Below, one piece after another: positions 40,936-50,103 of a stretch of DNA of 50,156 bases (the first letter of the stretch is position 1; each line of letters begins with the position of its first letter). Below the pieces are notes generated by a model. That model searched no databases, was not told the DNA's origin, and saw only the letters and a program-made list of their open reading frames with translations. The position numbers and the translations under genes are program-made. Origin of the DNA: an uncultured cyanobacterium (GTDB lineage: Bacteria; Cyanobacteriota; Cyanobacteriia; CACIAM-69d). Where the stretch lies: the NCBI GenBank assembly GCA_937883785.1, contig CALGDE010000023.1:1-50156 (forward strand). Direction: 5' to 3'.

Positions 40936-43683
40936 TTAATCGATAGCTGTCGAATCTGGTGTTGTCGGATCTGATGTTGTCGGATCCGTTATCGCCATCT
41001 GATAGTGAACATCCAATAGCCCCGTAACCACCTCCAAAAATTCATTGGAGCCACTTTGGTGGGACAAGTACGCATCTATCAATGGGCGATCGCCCAAAGT
41101 TACCCCTGCCGTTGGGGCCGTCCACTGGGCTAACCACCAGTTCACCTCGTCTCCCCGGGCCTGGTCCCCCAAAACCAAGATTTTTAACCGTTGCCCGCCG
41201 CGCTGTCGCAACGTGGGCACAATATCTAACTGCTCAAAAAGCGGATTAAACTCTCCAGACTGGTGCTCTGCCGTGGACAGGGGCACCTTACGCCCTTGGG
41301 CTTCAAGACTTAAAACCACCAGGTCAGGATGGATCGCTTTAAATTGGGCGATCGCCATTGCCCCATCATCCACCCACACCACGTCGTGCCCCGCCGCCGT
41401 CAGTAAATTACATAAAATCAGCGGACGCTCTCCGTCCCCATCAATCAGCATCACACTTTTCTTCGCCCAACCTGTGCCCAGGGGAGCATGGACACCATTC
41501 GCCGTACCGGTGATGGCGTTGACTGCGCCGCCTTTCTCCTCATTGGCAGCAAAAGCCTCCCCGCTAAGATCACGTTGATTCGGCAGCCACACCGTAAAAA
41601 TTGAGCCCTGGTTCACCACGGAGCTAACTTCAATGGTGCCCCCGTGCAGCTCCACCAACTGCTTCGTTAGCCCCAGCCCCATACCCAAGCCCCCATGGAC
41701 CCGTTGGTAGGACGCCTCCAGCTGGTGAAATTGCTCAAATAGGGATGGGATTTGCTCTGAAGGAATCCCAATACCCGTATCTTCCACCTGAATAATTAAG
41801 CCGCGATTTTCTCGCCACGCCCGCAGAATAATCTGCCCGGAATGGGGCGTAAATTTCGCCGCATTGCTGAGCAAATTTGTCACAATTTGCTGCACTCGCT
41901 GACGATCTGCCCAGAATCGATCCTCCGCCATCGATAGCTGAAATTCGCTGGCGATATTTTGAGCAGCATTTCTGGTGGTGCTTCCAGCGCTCCTTGGGCG
42001 ATCGCCAAACTGTTCCTGCACCTGAGCAATACTTTGCAGCAGCACCTGAGACACGGAGAACTCCCGGATGCGCAGCATCGCCAACCCGGACCCCAGCTGC
42101 GCCACCTCCAAAATATCGTCCACCAATCGCTTCAAATGCTCGCCGCTGTCGTGGATGGTATGTAAATATTCCTGCTGCTTCGGACTAAAGTTATCCAAGG
42201 ACCAGCGCAATAGGGTGTCAGACAGACCAATCACGCAGGTTAAAGGTGTGCGTAGTTCATGGCTGACCGCCGCCAAAAACTCACTTTTCGCATGGGCGGC
42301 TGTTTCCGCTTGGGTCAGGGCATACTGAAGCGCTTCCCCTTGATCATGGAGAGTTTGCTCCATTTTTTGTTGATTTTGCTTCCCGGACGCCTCCACTTGT
42401 CCCTGATAAATCCCCAGAGTTAAAATCTGCGCCAATCGATTGAGCCAAAGCTCTTCCTGCTCGGACCATTGATGTGCCTGGTCCACCATTTGAGCCACCA
42501 GCAATCCCCACGGCTCCTCTCCCGTAGGCGATCGCCCCGAAATATCCACCGCCAACTGGGCCCGAACGGGCGTTTTATGGGCTGATTGATTTTTATGGGC
42601 TGATTGATTATTAACTGATGGACCTGTTGTTTTGTTGAGCGTAGTATCTGTCGCGATCGCCTTCCAACTGTCGGCGATCGCCCCCGCATGCCCCCGATCA
42701 CCCTGGGCACCTCCCCAAAGATCCGTACCCAAACCCCCCGCCGCCATTTTTTGATAAAGCACCGATGGCACCGTGCCATCCCGGCGCGCCTCGTAGGTCA
42801 CCCCGTCACTAAGCTCTTGCCACTGGGGCGTTTCCCACAGGCGATCACTACTGAGGCTTTCCGAACCACGCCAAACTTTAACCGACTGAAGCCGCGCCTG
42901 GAACTGGTAAATCAAAAGCCGGTCCACATCCAATAGCCGCCGTGCCTGCACCAGCGCCCAATAAATTACCTTCGGCAACTCTTCTGCCCCCGCGGCCATA
43001 CGCTGAATTAGCCCGTGGTGGAGCTGCTCCCATGCCCGCTCCACCTCCGGCAAGGCGCAGGAATGGGAAACCCGTGACGATGAAACGGGGTCGAGCAAAG
43101 GCTGAAATAACCCCTGAAGAATCTCCGATGACACGGTTGGCGGCGGCGGCAACGCCGGCAAAGACCAAGACTGTTGATCAAGCCAACTTAAAATTGCCTT
43201 ACCGTCTACGGTTACCGCACTTTGCCAGTCCGTTGTCTTTAAGTGGCCGCCGGTTAGATATTGTTTAAAGTTTTTTTTTGCGGCGTCTCGATGGGGATTG
43301 TTGCTGGATGCCTTGTCCGCGTTGTTCCCCAATAAATCCCCAATTCCTTGCCGGAAAACCAAGGTGCACAGCAGCCAGCCACGCGGGGTTACCGTCAGCC
43401 AAAAGCGATCGCTCCTCTCCCCACCGCCAGACTTTTCCGACTGGTCTTGTGCTGCAACCTTTGTCGCCTCTGTTTCTTTCGATTCAATCTTTTGCGACCC
43501 AACCTCTTTAGGCACAATAAAGCGCCCAGCATAGGGACCAGACTGACGCACCGATTGGCGATCGCAATAAACCAGCCCATCCCCCAGAAATAACTGACAA
43601 CTTTGAGCAATTTCTTGGCACAGATCATCCCACTGACTGGGCGATAAATGCCACTGAAAAGTGTTGGGGAATATAGATAACAC
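40936..43683 (-). CDS. GAF hybrid histidine kinase with degenerate receiver
   Basis: The product is 915 residues from GTG 43683. Residues about 225-450 hold a GAF-like domain (VIYWALVQARRLLDVDRLLIYQF). A short coiled coil leads to HisKA with His475 in AAVSHELRTPLTCVIGLSD. The HATPase has NLLSNAAKFT, VEDTGIGIPSEQIPSLFEQF and GMGLGLTKQLVELHGG. The C-terminal receiver-like domain (KSVMLIDGDGERPLILCNLL) has Ser792 (DLVVLSLEAQG) where the phospho-acceptor Asp should be, so it cannot be phosphorylated in the usual way. The GAF domain lacks an evident bilin-attachment Cys-His pair, so a phytochrome role is not claimed. A duplicated KNQSAH peptide lies near residue 360. Confidence 0.85.
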   Translation of the reverse strand: MLSIFPNTFQWHLSPSQWDDLCQEIAQSCQLFLGDGLVYCDRQSVRQSGPYAGRFIVPKEVGSQKIESKETEATKVAAQDQSEKSGGGERSDRFWLTVTPRGWLLCTLVFRQGIGDLLGNNADKASSNNPHRDAAKKNFKQYLTGGHLKTTDWQSAVTVDGKAILSWLDQQSWSLPALPPPPTVSSEILQGLFQPLLDPVSSSRVSHSCALPEVERAWEQLHHGLIQRMAAGAEELPKVIYWALVQARRLLDVDRLLIYQFQARLQSVKVWRGSESLSSDRLWETPQWQELSDGVTYEARRDGTVPSVLYQKMAAGGLGTDLWGGAQGDRGHAGAIADSWKAIATDTTLNKTTGPSVNNQSAHKNQSAHKTPVRAQLAVDISGRSPTGEEPWGLLVAQMVDQAHQWSEQEELWLNRLAQILTLGIYQGQVEASGKQNQQKMEQTLHDQGEALQYALTQAETAAHAKSEFLAAVSHELRTPLTCVIGLSDTLLRWSLDNFSPKQQEYLHTIHDSGEHLKRLVDDILEVAQLGSGLAMLRIREFSVSQVLLQSIAQVQEQFGDRPRSAGSTTRNAAQNIASEFQLSMAEDRFWADRQRVQQIVTNLLSNAAKFTPHSGQIILRAWRENRGLIIQVEDTGIGIPSEQIPSLFEQFHQLEASYQRVHGGLGMGLGLTKQLVELHGGTIEVSSVVNQGSIFTVWLPNQRDLSGEAFAANEEKGGAVNAITGTANGVHAPLGTGWAKKSVMLIDGDGERPLILCNLLTAAGHDVVWVDDGAMAIAQFKAIHPDLVVLSLEAQGRKVPLSTAEHQSGEFNPLFEQLDIVPTLRQRGGQRLKILVLGDQARGDEVNWWLAQWTAPTAGVTLGDRPLIDAYLSHQSGSNEFLEVVTGLLDVHYQMAITDPTTSDPTTPDSTAID
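42573..42608 (-). repeat. 18-bp in-frame tandem duplication in a kinase gene
   Basis: TTTTATGGGCTGATTGAT is repeated exactly and encodes QSAHKN-type peptide twice. It lies in a low-complexity loop of the GAF region. Confidence 0.88.
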
Positions 43684-44269
43684 GATCTGCTCCGGGTCAA
43701 GCCGTTGCGATTATTTCACATTCTGAACTCCAACACTCTAAAACTTGCCAAATCGAGACTGCGATCTAGAAGATTGAAGACTTTGGTATCTGAAATAGAC
43801 CCACAATGTCCGTATATCGCTTTTTAAACAACGGAAAATGTAAACTACTTTCACTACACCTACAACTATAGGTTAGTTAAGATAACCTCTATTGGACCTA
43901 AAGTATTCCTGTATTTTTAGGTGCCGATCTAAAAAATAAGACTAAAAAGTAGGCGCCGAAATTAGTGTAAAAACTAAACTTTTGAACGCATATTTTTGCG
44001 AATCAAAATCTATTGATCGATTTGTTCGTAAAACATTAAATATGCCCATCCTGATGCCTTCAGTTTTGGGATTCGGTGGGATGCCTGAGAGATACACCGT
44101 AGAGCCCAAAGCTCATTGTCAAAACGGAAAATTCAACGCTAGAAGCTGCTCTAAGCTAGGGCTTCAATTCATAGGCCTTACTTTCGAAATTGTTGCTTTA
44201 GGTTTTTGGGTTGTAAGGGGCTTATATTCTTTGCCGTGTAACTCTTTTAGGGCACGCTAGAACCATGCC
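43684..44269. other. 586-bp AT-rich intergenic region
   Basis: The region is more AT-rich than its surroundings. AGGTTA-N7-TAACCT (about 43871-43889) is a small inverted repeat upstream of the kinase gene. A 92-codon frame at 43982-44260 starts at TTG, has no Shine-Dalgarno and no known domain, so I do not call it a gene. The base composition could mark a remnant of acquired DNA. Confidence 0.4.
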
Positions 44270-45580
44270 CTAAGTGGAAGGTTGGAATCCCATCGCCGCT
44301 AGGTTTTCCTTGATCTCTTCAGCGATCGCCTCTTGCCCCTGCTCCTGGTACAGGGAAATTGCCCGACCAAACGCTTCCATGCTCGCCGGCACATTGCCCC
44401 CTTTCAGCAGTGCCGCCCCCAGATTCTGGTACACTTCCGCTCGGCTAGGATCCAGTGTCGCCGCCTTTTCATACGCCGCGATCGCCCCGTTTAGATCCCC
44501 CTTCGCCCGCAAAGCCAGCCCTAAGTTGTAATGAACCTGAGGCAAATCGCCGCTAGTTTGAATTGCTAATTGGTACAGGGAAACGGCCTCATCCAGTCGC
44601 CCCGCCTGTTGATATAAATTCCCCAAATTCACTTCTGCACCCAGCCGCACCATGGGCAGCACCGGTTGTTTCAACGCCACGCGATAGTGGGACTGGGCTA
44701 AATCCGGATTGCCCCGCTGGGCATCCACGATCGCCAAATGGTAGTGCAGCTCGTACAGCAGTTCGACATTGTTCTCCTGTTCCGCCTGCCGCAGTCCCTG
44801 CTTTAATAATTTGCGCGATCGCCCCAGCGCCTCTGGGTCCACACTGCCATCATCTAACGTTTCATCCGCCAGCAAAGCACCCAACTTGCAGCACACGTAG
44901 GCGTCTTCGGGATGATCCGCCAAATAGGCTTCCATGGCTTTACGGGCCCGTGCCTGTTTATTGCCGCTGGCTATGGCTTCCTGTTGATATCCCTCATGGG
45001 CGATCGCTGGGCTGGGCAACGATAGCACTCGCCAATGGGAATCCGCCGCCATCAACCGAGTCACGCTGTCGTCAATTAAGGCATGGTAAGGACGCTCAAA
45101 TTTCACCGCCGGATGTCGCCGAAATAGGCGGGATACCAGAGAGTAGGGGGACTGAGCGGCTCCAATTTCTTGGCGCAACAGGTTGATGGCGATTCCGTCG
45201 TCCAAGGTCACTGCTTCTCGGATCAGGGGGATTGCCTCTGGCAACAACCACTCATCCCCATCCAGCATTAGCACCCAGTCCCCGGTCAACTGCTCGAGCC
45301 CATAATTGCGTGCCGCCGCAAAATCATCACACCATTCAAAAAACGACACCCGCGCTCCTAAGTTCACCGCTTTCATGACGGTGCCGTCGGTGGAGCCCGT
45401 ATCGATAACCATCAGCTCGCTACATAGCTCCCGCACGCTATCCAAACACCGCGCTAAATTTGCCGCCTCATTTTTTGCAATCAAGCAAAAACTAATTGAT
45501 GCCGACTGAGATGCCGACTGATATTCCGGCTGAGATTCCGGTTGAGATTCCGGTTGAGATGCTGATGCAGAGTTATCCAT
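44270..45580 (-). CDS. glycosyltransferase family 2 with TPR repeats
   Basis: The product is 436 residues from ATG 45580. A short N-terminal Ser/Gln/Pro/Glu repeat (about residues 6-22, SQPESQPESQPEYQS) precedes a GT2 domain. That domain has ISFCLIAKNEAANLARCLDSV, VIDTGSTDGT and the metal-binding DGDEW. From residue 190 on, TPR-type helix pairs follow, clearest in VHYNLGLALRAKGDLNGAIAAYEKAATLDP and VYQNLGAALLKGG. This is the common bacterial GT2-TPR layout for protein or surface glycan modification. Its ATG overlaps the stop of proline iminopeptidase by 8 bases (ATGGATAA), so the two are translated together. Confidence 0.87.
   Translation of the reverse strand: MDNSASASQPESQPESQPEYQSASQSASISFCLIAKNEAANLARCLDSVRELCSELMVIDTGSTDGTVMKAVNLGARVSFFEWCDDFAAARNYGLEQLTGDWVLMLDGDEWLLPEAIPLIREAVTLDDGIAINLLRQEIGAAQSPYSLVSRLFRRHPAVKFERPYHALIDDSVTRLMAADSHWRVLSLPSPAIAHEGYQQEAIASGNKQARARKAMEAYLADHPEDAYVCCKLGALLADETLDDGSVDPEALGRSRKLLKQGLRQAEQENNVELLYELHYHLAIVDAQRGNPDLAQSHYRVALKQPVLPMVRLGAEVNLGNLYQQAGRLDEAVSLYQLAIQTSGDLPQVHYNLGLALRAKGDLNGAIAAYEKAATLDPSRAEVYQNLGAALLKGGNVPASMEAFGRAISLYQEQGQEAIAEEIKENLAAMGFQPST
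45500..45559 (-). repeat. 12-bp tandem repeat at the 5' end of the GT2-TPR gene
   Basis: Five units of about 12 bases (GCCGACTGAGAT, then TCCGGTTGAGAT types) encode the SQPE/SQSA repeat at the N-terminus. The array ends 14 bases inside the iminopeptidase stop. Confidence 0.85.
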
Positions 45581-46544
45581 GGCGATCGCCAAACCCCTTG
45601 ATAATGTCCATCAATTTTGCCGTAATTCCTGGCTCACTCATGGAGTGCCCGGCATCGTCAATTAAACAAAATTCCGCTTCCGGCCACGCCCGATGGAGCT
45701 CCCAGGCTGTCATCATCGGGCACACCACGTCGTAGCGCCCCTGGACGATCGCCCCCGGAATAGATTGAATTCGGCTGACATTGTCCAACAGCCAGGAATC
45801 CGACTCCATAAAGCCCCCATTAATAAAATAGTGGCACTCAATGCGGGCAAAGGCCGCCGCAAACTCTGGATCTGCCATCTTTGACGCTAGCCCCTTGCTG
45901 GGGAATAGCTTACTGGTACGCCCTTCCCAGGTGGACCAGGCGATCGCCGCTTCCTGCCGCGCCACCGTATCGCCGCCCGTTAACCGTCGATAGTAAGCCC
46001 TCACCAAGTCGTCCCGCTCTTCCACCGGAATTGGCGCCAAATAATCCTCCCAGAAATCAGGAAAAATAAAGCTTGCCCCCTCCTGATAAAACCACTGAAT
46101 TTCCTGCTGGCGCAGCATAAAAATACTGCGCAAAATTATTTCCGTACAGCGCTCTGGATGGGTTTCCGCATAGGCCAGCGCCAGGGTGCTGCCCCAGCTG
46201 CCCCCCATTACTGCCCACCGATCAATACCCAGATGAAGCCGCAGGGTCTCAATATCTGCCACCAAGTGCCAGGTTGTATTGTTGCGCAGCTCCGCATGGG
46301 GAGTACTTCGCCCGCAGCCTCGCTGGTCAAACAATACGACCCGCCATATTTTCGGATCAAAATACCGGCGATATTCTGGCTGAGCGCCGCCTCCCGGTCC
46401 CCCGTGTAAAAACACCACTGGCTTTCCCTCGGGGTTGCCACATTCTTCAAAATAGATGGTGTGAATTTCATCCACCGCCAACGTACCGGTACGGTAAGGC
46501 TCAATGGGAGGAAATAGGGGCGATCGCTCAGCGGTGAAAGCCAT
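45573..46544 (-). CDS. pip: proline iminopeptidase
   Basis: This 323-residue alpha/beta hydrolase removes N-terminal proline from peptides. The oxyanion motif HGGPGGGAQPEYRRYFDP (from about residue 49) and FDQRGCGRS precede the nucleophile elbow GGSWGSTLALAYAETHPE. The acid is in GRYDVVCP and the catalytic His in DDAGHSMSEPG. These match bacterial Pip. Length is normal. It is co-translated with the GT2-TPR gene through an 8-base overlap. A short gap with A-rich repeats separates it from the divergent peroxiredoxin gene. Confidence 0.94.
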   Translation of the reverse strand: MAFTAERSPLFPPIEPYRTGTLAVDEIHTIYFEECGNPEGKPVVFLHGGPGGGAQPEYRRYFDPKIWRVVLFDQRGCGRSTPHAELRNNTTWHLVADIETLRLHLGIDRWAVMGGSWGSTLALAYAETHPERCTEIILRSIFMLRQQEIQWFYQEGASFIFPDFWEDYLAPIPVEERDDLVRAYYRRLTGGDTVARQEAAIAWSTWEGRTSKLFPSKGLASKMADPEFAAAFARIECHYFINGGFMESDSWLLDNVSRIQSIPGAIVQGRYDVVCPMMTAWELHRAWPEAEFCLIDDAGHSMSEPGITAKLMDIIKGFGDRHG

Positions 46545-46695
46545 AGTTAAAACAAGAAACCTAGAGACGAAAATTCAAACGCAGAAACCTGGAGGCAAAA
46601 CCCTGAAAGCAAAACCCTAAAAATAGGACCCCAAAAACAGAAAACTACAATTACGCGCCACAATAAACAGCGACACCAACAACAACATCAATACT
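46545..46695. other. 151-bp divergent promoter region with A-rich repeats
   Basis: Two A-rich units of about 14 bases with the core GCAAAACCCT lie side by side near 46594-46617. Similar decayed GAAACCTAGAG-type units flank them. It must hold promoters for both pip and the peroxiredoxin gene. Confidence 0.45.
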
Positions 46696-47298
46696 ATGGG
46701 CGAAAATCTCTTGCGCGTGGGGCAAGTGGCACCGGACTTTACAGCAACGGCGGTGATGGACCAAGACTTTCGGTCGGTGCGGCTATCAGACTACCGTGGC
46801 AAGTACGTGGTGTTGTTTTTTTATCCCCTTGATTTCACCTTTGTTTGCCCCACCGAAGTGGCTGCCTTTAGCGATCGCCACCCTGAATTCAGCCAACTTG
46901 ATGCGGAAGTCCTCGGCGTTTCCGTGGACAGTGAGTTTTCCCACTTGGCCTGGATCCAAACGGAGCGCACCAATGGCGGCGTCGGCGACCTCAATTTTCC
47001 CCTTGTTTCTGACATAAAGAAGGAAATCAGCGACGCGTATAACGTGCTGGACCCTGACTCAGGGGTTGCCTTGCGTGGGTTATTTTTAATTGACAAAGAA
47101 GGCATCCTTCAACACATCACGATCAATAACCTGGCTTTCGGTCGCAGTATTGACGAAGCTTTGCGGGTGCTACAAGCATTGCGTCACGTGCAGAAAAATG
47201 CCAATGAAGTGTGCCCTGCTGACTGGAAACCTGGGGACAAAACCCTAATCCCTGACCCCACCCAATCCAAAGATTATTTCTCTGCCTTAGGACAGTGA
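46696..47298 (+). CDS. 2-Cys peroxiredoxin
   Basis: This 200-residue typical 2-Cys peroxiredoxin (AhpC/Prx1 family) reduces hydrogen peroxide and organic peroxides with electrons from thioredoxin. The peroxidatic Cys51 lies in [19 protein letters not shown] and the resolving Cys173 in [11 protein letters not shown]. The GG(V/L)G and C-terminal YF elements linked to overoxidation sensitivity appear as GGVGDL and KDYFSALGQ. This is the common cyanobacterial/chloroplast 2-Cys Prx type. The start ATG 46696 begins a sequence that matches the family immediately. Confidence 0.95.
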   Translation: MGENLLRVGQVAPDFTATAVMDQDFRSVRLSDYRGKYVVLFFYPLDFTFVCPTEVAAFSDRHPEFSQLDAEVLGVSVDSEFSHLAWIQTERTNGGVGDLNFPLVSDIKKEISDAYNVLDPDSGVALRGLFLIDKEGILQHITINNLAFGRSIDEALRVLQALRHVQKNANEVCPADWKPGDKTLIPDPTQSKDYFSALGQ

Positions 47299-47686
47299 AC
47301 GTCCTTTAAAGACACTGGCAAAATATTGAACAATAAAACGTCTTGGGATGATTGTTCCTAGGATGTGAACTACACGATCAAGATCACAAATATTGGGCGA
47401 TCGCGATCGCACTTTTCAAGCGACAAAGATCATAATCCGATGGCAATTTCGATCGCCAGGTGAATCCTGAAATTCGTCCATATTATGTGTAATCTTTCAA
47501 ACTGCTATCAACAGTTTTTACAAGAGGTCACAACACCCCGTCGATCACCAGCGATGGAATGTTGTGAATTCACTTTCTCAAGGGTGCCTACAGGGGAGAG
47601 CGTATTTATTTATTAAATATTGCTCTTCTCGCCCCCTGGGACAGGCAGACCTAATGCTCTAACGATCTGGTGATGAGGACGCCCCC
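47299..47686. other. 388-bp intergenic region
   Basis: No gene is seen. It includes a double HIP1-like GCGATCGCGATCGC (about 47397-47410) and an inverted pair CACAAC/GTTGTG (about 47529-47568). The 3' end is AT-rich (TATTTATTTATTAAATATT), a likely promoter area for the DUF2949 gene. Confidence 0.4.
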
Positions 47687-47893
47687 ATGACAGCCCCTAA
47701 TGAATCCCGACTAATTCAATTTCTGAAAGACGAGCTCAATATCGCTAGCCAAGAAATGGCGATCGCCCTCAAGCATCCGTCCCATAAGACTAATCTGCCC
47801 ACTATTCTGTGGCAGTACGGCATCATCACCTCCAGTCAGCTTGATCAAGTTTTTAACTGGCTTGAAAATAACGCGGTTGCAGAGCTTGGTTAA
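47687..47893 (+). CDS. DUF2949 small protein
   Basis: This 68-residue cyanobacterial protein matches the DUF2949 family: SRLIQFLKDELNIASQEMAIALKH then LPTILWQYGIITSSQLDQVFNWLE. The WQYGI(I/V)T block recalls the N-terminus of the GSPII_E/PilB-type Q-D-V-F fold, but no function is known. It is soluble and helical in appearance. It stands alone with gaps of nearly 400 bp or more on each side, so it likely has its own promoter and may respond to stress or light. Confidence 0.8.
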   Translation: MTAPNESRLIQFLKDELNIASQEMAIALKHPSHKTNLPTILWQYGIITSSQLDQVFNWLENNAVAELG

Positions 47894-48352
47894 TAAGCGC
47901 CTTACCTACCTCAGTGATTGCCAGTTTAGTGATGGCCAAGAAACTGTCATCAATTGAATCTTTAAATTGAAAAGGTGTGCTCTTGAGTATTGCTTGTTTC
48001 AATGGAGCCTGTACTTCTCGCTGCATCGTGCTTCTGAAGATTAATTGATAATGGTTCGCAGTTTTTTGGAAAAGATTTCAGCCACGGGAACAATCCCAAT
48101 AATTGCGGTTATCCAGCCATTCGCCTCTATCTGAAGGTTCGGTTCTAGACACTGGTTGCAAGATAGCCTGACCCCTACACTGTAAAGAACGGTGAACAGA
48201 GGCAAGGTAAACAGCCCCAACTCAGCGGAGCAAACTGTTGTTAAGCAGCAATGCAAAGCTTGATATTCATTACAAGGGGATGATGAACACTTGCAATTCT
48301 TATGTTCGTCTAAACTGTAACGAGAGCACCATTAGAAGCGGAGGTTTCTGCT
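47894..48352. other. 459-bp intergenic region
   Basis: The opposite-strand frame at 48041-48256 has no known domain and no ribosome-binding site and is not called. The final part holds GGAGG at 48340-48344, the ribosome-binding site of the next gene. Nothing else stands out. Confidence 0.4.
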
Positions 48353-48787
48353 GTGCAGGATAATCACAACGATTTGGAATTTTCTGGGTTTTCGTCGGAT
48401 TCTTCGTCGACCCAGAAAGGACAAGAGCATCGTTTGTTGGATTATGTTCAATCCCTTCATCCAGAAACTATCGCTAAGCTATCTAAGCCAGACTCCAACG
48501 AAACTCGCTACTTGATGGAGCGTAATGTGATTGGCTTGCTGGGAGGTCTACCTTCGGAAGGTTTCGACGTTAGCATTACTACTAGCCGCGAGTCTTTGGG
48601 AAGATTACTGGCATCAGCGATGATGAGCGGCTACTTTCTACACAATGTAGAGCAGCGCTTTGCTATGGAAGACGCGATCGCCCAAGAGCTAGAGGCTTCC
48701 TCTGATGAAACTCCTGAGCCGTGGCTGCCGATTCTAGACGATGAGGTAGCTAAGTCTAGTGATCGTCCTGTAGATCCAAGCGCATAA
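48353..48787 (+). CDS. DUF760-family protein
   Basis: This 144-residue protein of the cyanobacterium/plastid DUF760 family starts at GTG 48353, supported by GGAGG 8 bases upstream. The core is LLDYVQSLHPETIAKLSKPDSNETRYLMERNVIGLLGGL followed by VSITTSRESLGRLLASAMMSGYFLHNVEQR (about residues 28-105). Plant members are plastid proteins; some have been linked to chlorophyll-synthesis enzyme turnover, but the cyanobacterial role is unknown. Both ends are acidic and probably disordered. Its stop codon lies in a 13- to 16-base tandem repeat. Confidence 0.85.
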   Translation: MQDNHNDLEFSGFSSDSSSTQKGQEHRLLDYVQSLHPETIAKLSKPDSNETRYLMERNVIGLLGGLPSEGFDVSITTSRESLGRLLASAMMSGYFLHNVEQRFAMEDAIAQELEASSDETPEPWLPILDDEVAKSSDRPVDPSA

Positions 48788-48848
48788 TCCGAGCGCATAA
48801 TTCGAGTGCATAGTATTTGAGCACCTAGAATTTGAGCGCGTAGTTCTT
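48778..48848 (+). repeat. 13-16-bp tandem repeat spanning the DUF760 stop
   Basis: Five units: AAGCGCATAATCC, GAGCGCATAATTC, GAGTGCATAGTATT, TGAGCACCTAGAATT and TGAGCGCGTAGTTCTT. The stop codon TAA (48785-48787) is in the first, and each later unit keeps a TAA or TAG at the same place. Confidence 0.85.
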
Positions 48849-48867
48849 ACTCCTTCCCTATATTTTT

Positions 48868-50052
48868 GTGCCTGCGCAGCTAAACGTGAACGCAAGCCCA
48901 TCGCCCTCCTCAGTCGCGTCGCCGCGAAAACTGGGGAGGGCATCTGCTAATCAGTGGCTACAATCTTTCTCTCACCCGTCAGTCCTTAACCAATTCCAAG
49001 GCAAGCTTTTGGACTGGTACGAAACTAGCGGGCGAGATTTGCCGTGGCGGCGGCTTCCCGACCTTAATGATCCGTATCGCATTTGGACATCGGAAGTGAT
49101 GCTCCAGCAAACCCAGGTGAAAACGGTGTTGCCGTACTATAACCGGTGGTTCGAGGTGTTTCCGACGGTGGAGTCCTTGGCGATCGCAGATCAACAACAG
49201 GTGCTTAAAGCTTGGGAGGGACTGGGCTACTACAGTCGCGCCCGTAACTTCCATCGCGCGGCCAAAATTGTTGTGGAAAAACATAGCGGGCAATTCCCAA
49301 AAAGCCTAGAAGCGGCACAAGATTTACCTGGTATTGGTCGAACCACAGCAGGCGGAATTTTAAGTAATGCTTTTGATCTGCCTGTGCCTATTCTTGATGG
49401 CAATGTAAAGCGCGTATTGAGCCGACTGGTTGCGCTGCCCGTACCGCCGGCAAAAGCGATGGATGCTCTATGGTTCGTGTCGGAGTTGATTTTAAGTGGC
49501 GATCGCCCCCGAGATTTTAATCAAGCCTTGATGGATTTGGGGGCAACGGTTTGCTTAAGGAAAAACCCTACCTGCTTGCTCTGTCCCTGGATGTCATACT
49601 GTCAGGCGTATCGAACCAACCAGACAACCATCATTCCCATGACTGAATCGAAAGGTCCATTGCCTCACAAGGTTATTGGCGTTGCCGTTATCGAAAATGA
49701 GCAAGGTGAAATCCTCATTGATCGCCGTCTTGAAGAAGGGCTTTTGGGAGGACTGTGGGAATTTCCCGGGGGCAAGGTTGAGCCCGGTGAGTCGATGGAA
49801 GAGTGTGTGAAGCGAGAAATCAAGGAAGAATTAGCCCTTGATATTGAAGTGGGCGAAGAGCTGATTGTGGTGAACCATGCCTACACCCATTTCAAGGTGT
49901 CCTTGCATGTGCATCTGTGTCGCTATTTAGGGGGTGAGCCTAAGGCGATCGCCAGCCAAGAAGTCCGCTGGGTTACCCTCGACACCATTGATCAATATCC
50001 CTTCCCAAAAGCCAACACTAAAATTATTGAAGCCCTAAAGAAACGGTCTTAA
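48868..50052 (+). CDS. mutY: A/G-specific adenine glycosylase MutY
   Basis: This 394-residue enzyme removes adenine mispaired with 8-oxoguanine. The helix-hairpin-helix glycosylase core has the catalytic Glu in SEVMLQQTQV and Asp in ILDGNVKRVLSR, with LPGIGRTTAGGIL between. The iron-sulphur loop CLRKNPTCLLCPWMSYC gives C-x6-C-x2-C-x5-C. The C-terminal NUDIX-like domain recognises 8-oxoG and has a complete Nudix box (GKVEPGESMEECVKREIKEEL), whereas many MutY proteins have lost it. The GTG start at 48868 is uncertain; the conserved part begins near residue 38. A terminator follows. Confidence 0.93.
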   Translation: MPAQLNVNASPSPSSVASPRKLGRASANQWLQSFSHPSVLNQFQGKLLDWYETSGRDLPWRRLPDLNDPYRIWTSEVMLQQTQVKTVLPYYNRWFEVFPTVESLAIADQQQVLKAWEGLGYYSRARNFHRAAKIVVEKHSGQFPKSLEAAQDLPGIGRTTAGGILSNAFDLPVPILDGNVKRVLSRLVALPVPPAKAMDALWFVSELILSGDRPRDFNQALMDLGATVCLRKNPTCLLCPWMSYCQAYRTNQTTIIPMTESKGPLPHKVIGVAVIENEQGEILIDRRLEEGLLGGLWEFPGGKVEPGESMEECVKREIKEELALDIEVGEELIVVNHAYTHFKVSLHVHLCRYLGGEPKAIASQEVRWVTLDTIDQYPFPKANTKIIEALKKRS

Positions 50053-50103
50053 TCACGCTGAAAACACTAGCAAAGCCAATAAACGCACAAAATAAACGCA
50101 TAA

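Noticed and set aside
43982-44260. 92-codon plus-strand frame
   Set aside because: TTG start, no Shine-Dalgarno, no recognisable domain and AT-rich non-coding character.
47397-47410. Double GCGATCGC read as a special site
   Set aside because: It is the HIP1 palindrome, found throughout this genome; two overlapping copies alone do not suggest a function.
48041-48256. 71-codon minus-strand frame between DUF2949 and DUF760
   Set aside because: No ribosome-binding site and no known family; Cys-rich start looks like chance.
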